NCBI RefSeq assembly: GCF_007341385.1
Contig: NZ_VJYD01000012.1
Coordinates: forward strand, 110,069-174,068
From: Flavobacterium daemonense
GTDB lineage: Bacteria; Bacteroidota; Bacteroidia; Flavobacteriales; Flavobacteriaceae
Reading direction: 5' to 3'
Length of the DNA stretch: 64,000 bases
Shown here: positions 58,468-64,000 of the stretch, piece by piece
Numbering within the stretch: position 1 is the first letter of the stretch
Layout: each line of letters begins with the position of its first letter
Position numbers and translations under genes: made by a program
Notes under the pieces: generated by a model
Databases searched by the model: none
What the model saw: only the letters and a program-made list of their open reading frames with translations
Told to the model about the DNA's origin: nothing

Positions 58468-58497
58468 AAGCCTGTAGAAGTATTTCTACAGGCCTTT
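58468..58497. terminator. Terminator of the TPR gene
   Basis: CCTGTAGAA (58471-58479) and TTCTACAGG (58484-58492), flanked by AAAG/CTTT. On the minus strand it is followed by TTTTTCTTTTC. The rest of the 257-base gap up to the MerR gene holds only that gene's promoter region. Confidence 0.88.
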
Positions 58498-58510
58498 CTT
58501 CTATTTTCTT

Positions 58511-59011
58511 TTATCTGCAAAAGGTATTTTTGTTTTTTATTGCACTTTGACTGCCGAGTTCAGCCGCTTTTGTGAAATCTTTACAAGCATTTTTCTTGTC
58601 GCCAATTTTGTTATAGGCTAGACCTCTTAAATTATAAGCGATGTAATCATTAGGATTGAGTCCGAGTGATGAACTGCAGTCATCGATAGCTTCTTTGTAG
58701 TTGTTTAATTTGTAATTCACATTGGCTCTTCCTGTAAAAGCATCGGCATTCATGCTGTCTAGCTCAATTGTTTTGTTAAAATCCGCTAGAGCGCCTTTTA
58801 AATCATTGAGCTTAACCTTGGCGACGCCGCGATTTTGATAAGCTTCAACAAATTTTGAATTCATGCTGATGGCTTTCGTGTAGTCAGCAATTGCGCCTTT
58901 TGTGTTTCCAGCTTCGGCTTTTTTCATGGCTTTGTCAAAATAAGCTGTTGCCGATTGTGCCCAAGATGAGCAAGCAACCATAATAAAGGATGCTAATAGT
59001 AGGTTTTTCAT
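58511..59011 (-). CDS. Secreted tetratricopeptide-repeat protein
   Basis: A 166-residue exported protein with a signal peptide (LLLASFIMVACSSWAQ) and nearly four TPR units: ATAYFDKAMKKAEAGNTKGA then IADYTKAISMNSKFVEAYQN, RGVAKVKLNDLKGALADFNK, RANVNYKLNNYKEAIDDCSS and LRGLAYNKIGDKKNACKDFT. The NACKDFTKAAELGSQSA end is the cap repeat of Bacteroidota TPR proteins. A cysteine within the signal peptide (VACSS) could instead be a lipobox. It serves protein-protein contacts; the partner is unknown. Monocistronic. Confidence 0.88.
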   Translation of the reverse strand: MKNLLLASFIMVACSSWAQSATAYFDKAMKKAEAGNTKGAIADYTKAISMNSKFVEAYQNRGVAKVKLNDLKGALADFNKTIELDSMNADAFTGRANVNYKLNNYKEAIDDCSSSLGLNPNDYIAYNLRGLAYNKIGDKKNACKDFTKAAELGSQSAIKNKNTFCR

Positions 59012-59123
59012 AAACTAATTTGGGATTAGTGATTAATTATTACCAAACGAATTTAGGAAAGATTTATTTTGTAAGAGAACTTCTTGTGTGAAAAAAATGT
59101 AGACCTGTTGGAATGTAGTTGAT

Positions 59124-59274
59124 TCAAACACATAGAAACATAGATTCAGGATACTTAATAAAGGCGTTTCACTTGTTTTTAACAAACATAGTTGGCTATG
59201 CGTTCGAAACTAGTTTCTTTTTAAGTTCTTTCTAAAAATAAAATCTATCCCGAGACTTCGGGACTATGTGTTGG
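59124..59274. mobile_element. Family A non-coding element (MITE-like), copy 4, reversed and degenerate
   Basis: The left end TCAAACACATAGAAACATAG (59124-59143) differs by one base from the family end. The interior, read on the minus strand, gives AAAGAAACTAGTTTCGAA, ACTATGTTTGTT and ACAAGTGAAACGCCTTT in the order of copies 2 and 3. The right end is decayed: CTAT, an inserted CCCGAGACTTCGGGA hairpin, then CTATGTGTTGG. It takes up most of the gap 59012-59296. Confidence 0.8.
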
Positions 59275-59296
59275 AAAAAAAGCGAATTATTTATAG

Positions 59297-59854
59297 CTAA
59301 ATTTTTAAAAACCCGCGAAATCCTCTCGCTGCATAATACGATTCTGCGCCATTATGATAAAGAAAAACCCTGCCATAACGGAAGTCACAAAATACGGCAC
59401 CGCCATGTTTTCGAACATCATCTGGCGTTGCAATCCAGCTTGAAGTTTTTGTGTCAAAATTTCCAAGTTCCTGCAATTGTCGATATTGTTCTTCATTTAA
59501 AAGTTCAATTCCCATTTCTACAGCCATATCAACTGCGCTGTTTTTAGGCTTGTGCTCTTTTCTTGAATCTAGAGCTTTTCGGTCATAGCAAAGACTTCTT
59601 CTGCCTTTTGGACTTTCGGCTACGCAGTCAAAAAAAGTAAATTTGTCAGCGGTTTTATCGTAGCTAACAACATCTGGTTCGCCTTCAGTTTTTTCCATTT
59701 GAAGCAATGACCAAAGTTTATCTGGATTTTCATTAAGTTTTGCCTCGACTTTTGACCACTCTATATTTTGATGCCGATTTGTATTTTTTTCAAAACGCAC
59801 TTTCAAAATACTGATAAGTTGTTCTTGTTCTTCTTGCGAAATTTTATTTTTCAT
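59297..59854 (-). CDS. DUF4256 domain protein
   Basis: A 185-residue protein that is nearly all DUF4256: LISILKVRFEKNTNRHQNIE, LWSLLQMEKTEGEPDVVSYD, TFFDCVAESPKGRRSLCYDR, VDMAVEMGIELLNEEQYRQL and FCDFRYGRVFLYHNGAESYY then AARGFRGFL. Function unknown; the family often accompanies small stress or detoxification operons with ArsR and SRPBCC genes, as here. Last gene of the six-gene unit that starts at 62338, 18 bases after the alkylation-repair gene. The family A element follows its stop. Confidence 0.9.
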   Translation of the reverse strand: MKNKISQEEQEQLISILKVRFEKNTNRHQNIEWSKVEAKLNENPDKLWSLLQMEKTEGEPDVVSYDKTADKFTFFDCVAESPKGRRSLCYDRKALDSRKEHKPKNSAVDMAVEMGIELLNEEQYRQLQELGNFDTKTSSWIATPDDVRKHGGAVFCDFRYGRVFLYHNGAESYYAARGFRGFLKI

Positions 59855-59872
59855 TTTGATGTTTTTTGATCA

Positions 59873-60538
59873 TTATTCTTGTCGGCGCACCATTTCGTTG
59901 ATCCAAATTGGGGCAAATGGCGAAGTACAGCCTTTTGAAGTTGGATAATCTCTATAAATTCCCAACTTTTCTCCAATTGCTAAAGCGCGTTCTCGATACT
60001 CCGGAAATTTAATTCCGATTTGTGCCAAAGTGCTGTTCATCGTCCATTGTACTTCTGGCGCGGCGGTTGGCATTTCATTTTCAATTCGATCAAGAAGAGC
60101 TGGCAAATCTAGGATTTCAGGATTACGGGCAACGCATCCGCTGGTTAAGCTCCACGCAGCGCGTCCGTGCATTACGTCGGAGGTATGCATCCAAGCTTGG
60201 CGTAAGGTTTCTCGATCGGCATAATCTTTAATTATGTACGAATAAAACCAATCGGCAATGTGAACAAATTTTTCCGAAGAAACCATTTTTGCAATTTGTT
60301 CATTCGAAAGTTTTTTCGGATCGATAATCAATATGGCTAAAAATCGGGCATCAGCATTTTCGGTGTCCCAAAGTTCAAGAGCCAATTCGTGATTGATTTT
60401 GATTTTTTTCGCCAATGTTCGAATGTCTCCCATTTTAACGCCAAACTGATTCTCAGAAGCACCACGTTTTTTATTTTGAGCAAATACTTTTTCGTCTCCG
60501 AGAGATTTAAGCTGTGCTAAGATTTCTTTCGCTGTCAT
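59873..60538 (-). CDS. DNA alkylation repair protein (AlkD-like HEAT-repeat family)
   Basis: A 221-residue all-helical protein of the AlkD/PF08713 superfamily. It starts MTAKEILAQLKSLGDEKVFA then KRGASENQFGVKMGDIRTLA, the typical family opening, and has DARFLAILIIDPKKLSNEQI, VHIADWFYSYIIKDYADRET and PEVQWTMNSTLAQIGIKFPE as HEAT-like repeats. AlkD members excise N3/N7-alkylated purines; whether this distant member keeps the glycosylase residues is uncertain. It lies in the ArsR-led operon with two other stress-type proteins. Confidence 0.88.
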   Translation of the reverse strand: MTAKEILAQLKSLGDEKVFAQNKKRGASENQFGVKMGDIRTLAKKIKINHELALELWDTENADARFLAILIIDPKKLSNEQIAKMVSSEKFVHIADWFYSYIIKDYADRETLRQAWMHTSDVMHGRAAWSLTSGCVARNPEILDLPALLDRIENEMPTAAPEVQWTMNSTLAQIGIKFPEYRERALAIGEKLGIYRDYPTSKGCTSPFAPIWINEMVRRQE

Positions 60539-60567
60539 TTTGATTTGGTTTTAATTGAAAAGGAAAA

Positions 60568-61146
60568 TTAATCATTTAAACCTTTTCCGTCGAGAATGTT
60601 TTGAGTGTGTTTTTCAACTCTTGCTTCTCGTGTTTTTGATTGTTTTGGTTGTGAAAAGTGGAGTAAATAAGCTCTTTGTCTTCCTGGAGTCAAAGCTTCA
60701 AAGGCTTTTTTTAGCTCTGGTTTTTCATCGAGTTTCGTTTGAAATTCTTCAGAAACCGGAAAATCAGAAGTCTTTTTCAAATTCACTTTTAGGCCAGCTT
60801 TTTCAATTTCGATCGCTTGATAAATATATGTTTTGAGAACGGATTTCAAATCAACAATTTCCTTCAAATTTGTAAATCTGATATGACGTGCCGCCTGAAC
60901 ATTTTCTGATTGCTGAATCAAAATTCCGTCTGTATCTTTCATCAAAGCGCCTTTAAAAAATAGAAAAGCGCAATATTCTTTAAAAGCATGAATTAAAACG
61001 ACATTGCTGTCGTGGTACATATAACATGGATTTCCCCATTTTAATTCTTCAGTAAGCTGGCATTCTAGGGCGATGGTTCGCATTAGCTCCAATTCCTTTT
61101 GCCATTTTTCAGCTTTATCAAAGAAAAAATCAACTTTCGGATTCAT
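60568..61146 (-). CDS. DUF1801/YdeI-OmpD-associated family protein
   Basis: A 192-residue protein with an N-terminal DUF1801 (frataxin-like fold) region, MNPKVDFFFDKAEKWQKELE then LKWGNPCYMYHDSNVVLIHA and FKEYCAFLFFKGALMKD. The C-terminal YdeI/OmpD-associated region is FPVSEEFQTKLDEKPELKKA then FEALTPGRQRAYLLHFSQPK and SKTREARVEKHTQNILDGKG. YdeI-type proteins relate to antimicrobial-peptide stress in enterobacteria; the role here is unknown. It lies 10 bases after the DoxX gene in the same operon. Confidence 0.9.
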   Translation of the reverse strand: MNPKVDFFFDKAEKWQKELELMRTIALECQLTEELKWGNPCYMYHDSNVVLIHAFKEYCAFLFFKGALMKDTDGILIQQSENVQAARHIRFTNLKEIVDLKSVLKTYIYQAIEIEKAGLKVNLKKTSDFPVSEEFQTKLDEKPELKKAFEALTPGRQRAYLLHFSQPKQSKTREARVEKHTQNILDGKGLND

Positions 61147-61156
61147 TTTTATTACT

Positions 61157-61534
61157 TTAAGCGTTAATCAGTTTGCGTTCTGCTGGTCTAAAATACCAAG
61201 AAATTACCGTTAAGACAATCAAAAGAGCAGGTCCGAAAAATTCTTTTTCAGCATCGCTAGCCTCAAAATGTGAAAATAGTGCGCCAGACATTGCAAAGAA
61301 AAAACCAGCATAAGCCCATTCTTTTAATAAAGGGAATTTAGGAATTAGTACTGCAATTACGCCTAGAAATTTCCAAACGGCTAATAAAGTTAGCAAATAA
61401 ATTGGATAACCCAAATGCGACATTCTTGCGGTTTCGTCTTTAGACTGCATAAATTGTACGATTCCAGTTGAAAGCATTCCTAATGAAAGCCAAAGTGTAG
61501 CAATCCAATAAATGATTTTGTTTCTTTTTGTCAT
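61157..61534 (-). CDS. DoxX family membrane protein
   Basis: A 125-residue protein with four membrane helices: IIYWIATLWLSLGMLSTGIV, YPIYLLTLLAVWKFLGVIAV then LIPKFPLLKEWAYAGFFFAM and FGPALLIVLTVISWYFRPAE. The LGYPIYLLTLLAVWKFLGV and EWAYAGF parts are usual in the short DoxX-like subfamily. It may interact with quinones or redox enzymes; in ArsR-AHSA1-DoxX operons it is believed to act in small-molecule stress. It lies 7 bases after the SRPBCC gene. Confidence 0.9.
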   Translation of the reverse strand: MTKRNKIIYWIATLWLSLGMLSTGIVQFMQSKDETARMSHLGYPIYLLTLLAVWKFLGVIAVLIPKFPLLKEWAYAGFFFAMSGALFSHFEASDAEKEFFGPALLIVLTVISWYFRPAERKLINA

Positions 61535-61541
61535 GATTTCT

Positions 61542-62009
61542 TTATTTTAAGTTATTGCATATTTCTTGTAAACGATTGTGCGCCATGTTTAATCCTTGTT
61601 TGAAAGGCAATTGCATCATTTGATCTCTAAGTTCATTAGATTTATAAACGATTTGTATAGTAAGTTTGCTTGTTGATTCCGTTACTTTTTCGAATTCCAA
61701 AAATTCCAATTGAACTGTAAAAGGTGAATTTTCCATTTCAAATGTTCTGGTTATTTTTTGATTCGGAATAAATTCATGAATGACGCCATTCATTTGAACG
61801 ACAACATTGCCTTTTGCATCGCTAGTTTCAAATTGATAAGCGCCATGTTTTTTGCTTTCGAGTTTCAAAACTTTAGTTCCCATCCATTGCGCTACAATCT
61901 CTGGTTCGATGTAGGCTTTAAAAAGCAATTCGACAGGCAAATCAAAATCGCGAGTGATTACTAAATCTTGCTTGTTCTCCTGCGCGTTTATTTTAGTTTT
62001 TAATTCCAT
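61542..62009 (-). CDS. SRPBCC (AHSA1-type) protein
   Basis: A 155-residue START-like protein of the AHSA1/CalC group: QDLVITRDFDLPVELLFKAY then IEPEIVAQWMGTKVLKLESK, KHGAYQFETSDAKGNVVVQM, GVIHEFIPNQKITRTFEMEN and QLPFKQGLNMAHNRLQEICN. It probably binds a small hydrophobic ligand. Its ATG overlaps the ArsR stop as TAATG, and the ArsR-AHSA1 pair is a widely conserved unit in which the regulator and the binding protein respond to the same signal (inference). Confidence 0.92.
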   Translation of the reverse strand: MELKTKINAQENKQDLVITRDFDLPVELLFKAYIEPEIVAQWMGTKVLKLESKKHGAYQFETSDAKGNVVVQMNGVIHEFIPNQKITRTFEMENSPFTVQLEFLEFEKVTESTSKLTIQIVYKSNELRDQMMQLPFKQGLNMAHNRLQEICNNLK

Positions 62010-62338
62010 TATAGTTCGTTTTCTGGTTTATAGTTTTTCATAATGTCTTCGAGTTTGTTGAATCTTTCGTCCCACATTTGGCGGAAAGGCTCTATGAAAT
62101 CGGCTATTTGTTTCATTTTTTTAGCGTTTATAGTGTAATACACTTCTCTTCCATTTTGTGTCTGTTGCAATAACTCACATTCCGTCAAAATTTTTAAATG
62201 CTTCGAAACTGTCGGGCGCGCCGTGTCAAAGTTAGACGCAATCGCTCCGGCAGTCATGGAATGTGAAGTCACTAAAAGTAAAATAGCTCTTCTTGTAGGA
62301 TCAGCTATTGCCTGAAATACATCTCGTCTTAAATTCAT
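62009..62338 (-). CDS. ArsR-family winged-helix repressor
   Basis: A 109-residue regulator: MNLRRDVFQAIADPTRRAIL then LLVTSHSMTAGAIASNFDTA, followed by the recognition helix RPTVSKHLKILTECELLQQT and the wing GREVYYTINAKKMKQIADFI. No cysteine cluster for metal binding is present, which sets it in the SdpR-like metal-free branch. It leads a six-gene operon (AHSA1, DoxX, YdeI-like, AlkD-like, DUF4256). Its promoter has two 17-bp direct repeats, one between the -33 and -7 elements, the other over the start of the message, which is a plausible autorepression site. Confidence 0.95.
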   Translation of the reverse strand: MNLRRDVFQAIADPTRRAILLLVTSHSMTAGAIASNFDTARPTVSKHLKILTECELLQQTQNGREVYYTINAKKMKQIADFIEPFRQMWDERFNKLEDIMKNYKPENEL

Positions 62339-62340
62339 TG

Positions 62341-62388
62341 TGAAGTTATTTGGCTACAAATATATATGAAGTTATTTGGCTACGCAAA
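62341..62388 (-). promoter_or_regulatory. Promoter and candidate ArsR operator with 17-bp direct repeats
   Basis: On the minus strand: TTTG (62388-62385), a 20-base spacer, TATATTTG (62364-62357). The repeat GTAGCCAAATAACTTCA occurs at 62383-62367 (inside the spacer) and again at 62357-62341 (over the start site, ending 3 bases before the ATG). The spacing of 26 bases puts the copies about 2.5 helix turns apart. The leader would be only about 10 bases, nearly leaderless. Confidence 0.8.
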
Positions 62389-62634
62389 TTTTTTAAAAGA
62401 TTTTTTTTGTAATGTATTGAAAATGTGTACTTAGTTGTAAGATGAAAAAGGTTTTGTATCTTGAATTTATTGGGGTTTTCGAAAGAGATAAAAAATAGTG
62501 CTTATGAAAAATTGTTTTTGGCGGTATTATTTTAATTTTAATAAAAAATAGAAGAGCTGCAAAATGGACTTTATAAATAATAACCGAAGTGAGATTTGCA
62601 TTCGCTTAAATTAGAAACGTTTATGATTTTAGAT

Positions 62635-63117
62635 ATGAAAAGATTATTTGTATTGCTTGTGTTGAATATTTCGGCTGTTGTTTTTGCGCAAGCGCCAAAA
62701 GATTCTGAGTTGTTTTTGACATTAAAAAAACACGACAGTATTTTTTTTGAAAAGAGTTTCAATCAATGCGATATTGCTTTTTTGGAAAAGGCGATTCATC
62801 CTGATTTGGTTTTTTATCACGATCAAGGCGGTATTCAGAATAAAAAGATTTTTTTAGAAAATGTAAAAAAGAATATTTGCGGAAAAGGTCCTCAAAAACC
62901 AATTCGAAAAGTAAAACCTGAAAGTCTTGAAGTGTATCCGTTATATAGCGAGGGAAAGCTTTACGGAGTCGTCCAGACCGGAATTCATGATTTTTATTTA
63001 AGAGAAGCAAATAAGCCAGATGTTTTTACTTCCGAAGCAAAATTCACCCATGTTTATCTTTTAATCGATAATCAGTGGATTTTGAAAGAGGTTTTGAGTT
63101 TTGATCATAAAAGCTAA
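62635..63117 (+). CDS. Secreted DUF4440/NTF2-like protein
   Basis: A 160-residue exported protein (signal peptide MKRLFVLLVLNISAVVFAQ). The mature part has the cone-shaped NTF2-like fold of DUF4440: ELFLTLKKHDSIFFEKSFNQ then CDIAFLEKAIHPDLVFYHDQ, with GGIQNKKIFLENVKKNI, LEVYPLYSEGKLYGVVQTGI and FTHVYLLIDNQWILKEVLSF. The start MKRLF (62635) is preferred over the ATG 12 bases upstream because it places the signal peptide correctly. Likely binds or turns over a small molecule; no catalytic motif is assignable. Confidence 0.85.
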   Translation: MKRLFVLLVLNISAVVFAQAPKDSELFLTLKKHDSIFFEKSFNQCDIAFLEKAIHPDLVFYHDQGGIQNKKIFLENVKKNICGKGPQKPIRKVKPESLEVYPLYSEGKLYGVVQTGIHDFYLREANKPDVFTSEAKFTHVYLLIDNQWILKEVLSFDHKS

Positions 63118-63185
63118 TCTGGATTGGAAAGTATTGCTTATTAATCGAATTGAAAATTTTTCAAAAAAAAAAACTCAGTAACCAC

Positions 63186-63530
63186 ATGGACAAATTTAAT
63201 TTTAATAACAAAAGATTCGCGCTTATTCAAAATTCTGAAAATGGACAAGTGAGTACCGAAACGATTTTTAATTACAAACAAGAAGATCATCTTGTAACTG
63301 CTGATTATTTTGGTGGTTCAATAAAATACGGAAAAATTATTGCTGAATTAAAGGAGGGTCAACTCAATATGCTTTATCAGTGTTTGACAGTAGATAATGA
63401 ATTGAAAGCGGGTAGAGCAGTGGCTCAAATTACATTAATGGAAAACAGTAAAATAAAATTAAGTTTAGATTGGGAATGGTTGACAAACGGAAATGAAAAG
63501 GGGAAATCCGAATATATGGAGATTGATTAA
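63186..63530 (+). CDS. Small beta-rich conserved hypothetical protein
   Basis: A 114-residue protein read from the ATG at 63186 (MDKFNFNNKRFALIQNSENG). It has a regular pattern of short strands: QVSTETIFNYKQEDHLVTAD, YFGGSIKYGKIIAELKEGQL, NMLYQCLTVDNELKAGRAVA, KIKLSLDWEWLTNGNEKGKS. Proteins of this pattern are common in flavobacteria and sometimes carry the label N-acetylglutamate synthase, which I do not support from the sequence. Possibly a compact barrel like the avidin or lipocalin type. Single gene before the tRNA cluster, ending in a bidirectional terminator. Confidence 0.75.
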   Translation: MDKFNFNNKRFALIQNSENGQVSTETIFNYKQEDHLVTADYFGGSIKYGKIIAELKEGQLNMLYQCLTVDNELKAGRAVAQITLMENSKIKLSLDWEWLTNGNEKGKSEYMEID

Positions 63531-63555
63531 AATAAGAAAAGTGTTTAAAAGCATA

Positions 63556-63590
63556 AAAAAAACCTATTTCACAATGAAATAGGTTTTTTT
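63556..63590. terminator. Bidirectional terminator between the small gene and tRNA-Lys
   Basis: AAAAAAACCTATTTC and GAAATAGGTTTTTTTT form a strong stem around ACAAT. On the minus strand it follows the 3' end of the first tRNA-Lys and is succeeded by T-rich sequence. Confidence 0.9.
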
Positions 63591-63597
63591 TGTTTTG

Positions 63598-63670
63598 TGA
63601 CCCGACTGGGGCTCGAACCCAGGACCCCATCATTAAAAGTGATGTGCTCTACCGACTGAGCTATCGAGTC
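63598..63670 (-). tRNA. tRNA-Lys (anticodon TTT), copy 1
   Basis: On the minus strand, GACTCGA (5' acceptor) pairs with TCGGGTC with one G-T pair; D arm with AGCTCAGTCGGTAGAGC; anticodon loop CTTTTAA with anticodon TTT; T arm GGGTTCGAGCCC. 73 bases without the CCA end, which is not encoded. Identical to the copy at 63924-63996. Confidence 0.97.
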
Positions 63671-63797
63671 ATTGTTTTTCTTGAACGAGGGTGCAAATAT
63701 AAGCACTTTATTTAGGTTTTGAAGCCTTTTTTCAATGCTTTTTTGCAATAATTTATAAAAGTCTATTTTACAGTAAAATAAGCTTTATGTTTTTTTG

Positions 63798-63880
63798 TGA
63801 CCATGGAGGGATTTGAACCCTCACGCCCTTACGAGCACCACCCCCTCAAGATGGCGAGTCTACCGTTTCTCCACATGGCC
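63798..63880 (-). tRNA. tRNA-Leu (anticodon GAG)
   Basis: A class II tRNA with a long variable arm: acceptor GGCCATG/CATGGTC; anticodon stem CCATC/GGTGG with loop TTGAGGG, so anticodon GAG (reads CUC and CUU); variable arm TGCTCGTAAGGGCG; T arm GGGTTCAAATCCC. 83 bases, CCA not encoded. Confidence 0.95.
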
Positions 63881-63886
63881 TAAAAA

Positions 63887-63922
63887 GAAAAAAGGTCGAG
63901 TAAAATAAATTACCCGACCTTT
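63887..63922 (-). terminator. Hairpin terminator after the second tRNA-Lys
   Basis: On the minus strand AAGGTCGGGTAA pairs with TTACTCGACCTT, followed by TTTTTT, starting 1-3 bases after the tRNA-Lys end. It may stop transcription before tRNA-Leu or act as a processing signal. Confidence 0.8.
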
Positions 63923-63923
63923 G

Positions 63924-63996
63924 TGACCCGACTGGGGCTCGAACCCAGGACCCCATCATTAAAAGTGATGTGCTCTACCGACTGAGCTATCGAGTC
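63924..63996 (-). tRNA. tRNA-Lys (anticodon TTT), copy 2
   Basis: The same 73 bases as copy 1 with anticodon TTT. Its flanks differ from copy 1 beyond a few bases at the 3' side, so the duplicated unit is about the tRNA itself. It lies 4 bases from the window edge; more tRNA genes may continue beyond. Confidence 0.97.
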
Positions 63997-64000
63997 ATTG

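Noticed and set aside
63598..63996. Integrated element between the two tRNA-Lys genes
   Set aside because: Only tRNA-Leu and hairpins lie between them, with no integrase and no direct repeat beyond the tRNA itself.

Overview
The window reads as chromosomal DNA of a Flavobacterium-like member of the Bacteroidota. The support is AT-rich DNA, promoters of the Bacteroidota type (TTTG, 18-21 bases, TAnnTTTG), many lipoproteins and TonB/SusC-style envelope proteins, a type IX secretion (T9SS) C-terminal domain, DUF4252/DUF4199/PepSY-like families, a zeaxanthin-type carotenoid cluster, and the neighbours rpmH-carB and rpmE2-glmU-like. Most of it is housekeeping DNA. No phage, CRISPR array or classical insertion sequence was seen.

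Layout. 1-4.1 kb: a leftward operon of DUF4199 protein, glycosyltransferase, phosphosugar mutase and a YhcG-type PD-(D/E)XK nuclease cut by the window edge. 4.1-13.3 kb: rpmE2, a GlmU-like protein, an ABC-F ATPase, a porin/DASS anion transporter pair, small enzymes. 13.4-16.7 kb: rpmH and carB, the latter lacking the usual C-terminal allosteric domain. 17-22.3 kb: a HEIGH-type metalloprotease lipoprotein, an ECF sigma/anti-sigma/DUF4252 operon and an S41 protease. 22.4-33.8 kb: a cobalamin locus. A B12 riboswitch drives a BtuB-like receptor and a BtuG-like beta-propeller lipoprotein; cobU, a bluB-cobT fusion, cobS and cobC make a salvage and lower-ligand pathway; btuF-btuC-btuD is the inner-membrane importer. 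Two small inverted-repeat cassettes sit inside this locus, one with a four-helix-bundle (S23-family) gene and one with a GxxExxY gene.

33.8-52 kb: RNA modification enzymes (trmL, rluE-like), a frameshifted short-chain dehydrogenase, a large T9SS-secreted endonuclease/phosphatase-like protein, an ECF sigma factor paired with a protein that joins an anti-sigma-like start to an outer-membrane barrel, rmuC, a thioesterase, YceI, and a TetR-UbiB kinase pair. 52-58.3 kb: a photobiology block (photolyase, SRPBCC, crtZ, crtB, crtI) under a MerR regulator that carries both signature motifs of CarH-type adenosylcobalamin photoreceptors. This links functionally to the B12 locus 25 kb away. 58.5-64 kb: a TPR protein, a six-gene ArsR-led operon with a repeated operator-like sequence, two small genes, and tRNA-Lys, tRNA-Leu, tRNA-Lys.

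The strongest unexplained structure is a population of small intergenic palindromic elements. Family A has 20-bp terminal repeats: one coding copy carries GxxExxY and three are non-coding. Family B has arms built of 7-bp repeats: one copy carries the four-helix-bundle gene, two or three are non-coding. Family C is a roughly 105-bp palindrome in four copies. Some are nested in others. The pairing of a coding copy with non-coding relatives in families A and B suggests minimal mobile elements whose only gene is a GxxExxY or S23-type protein.
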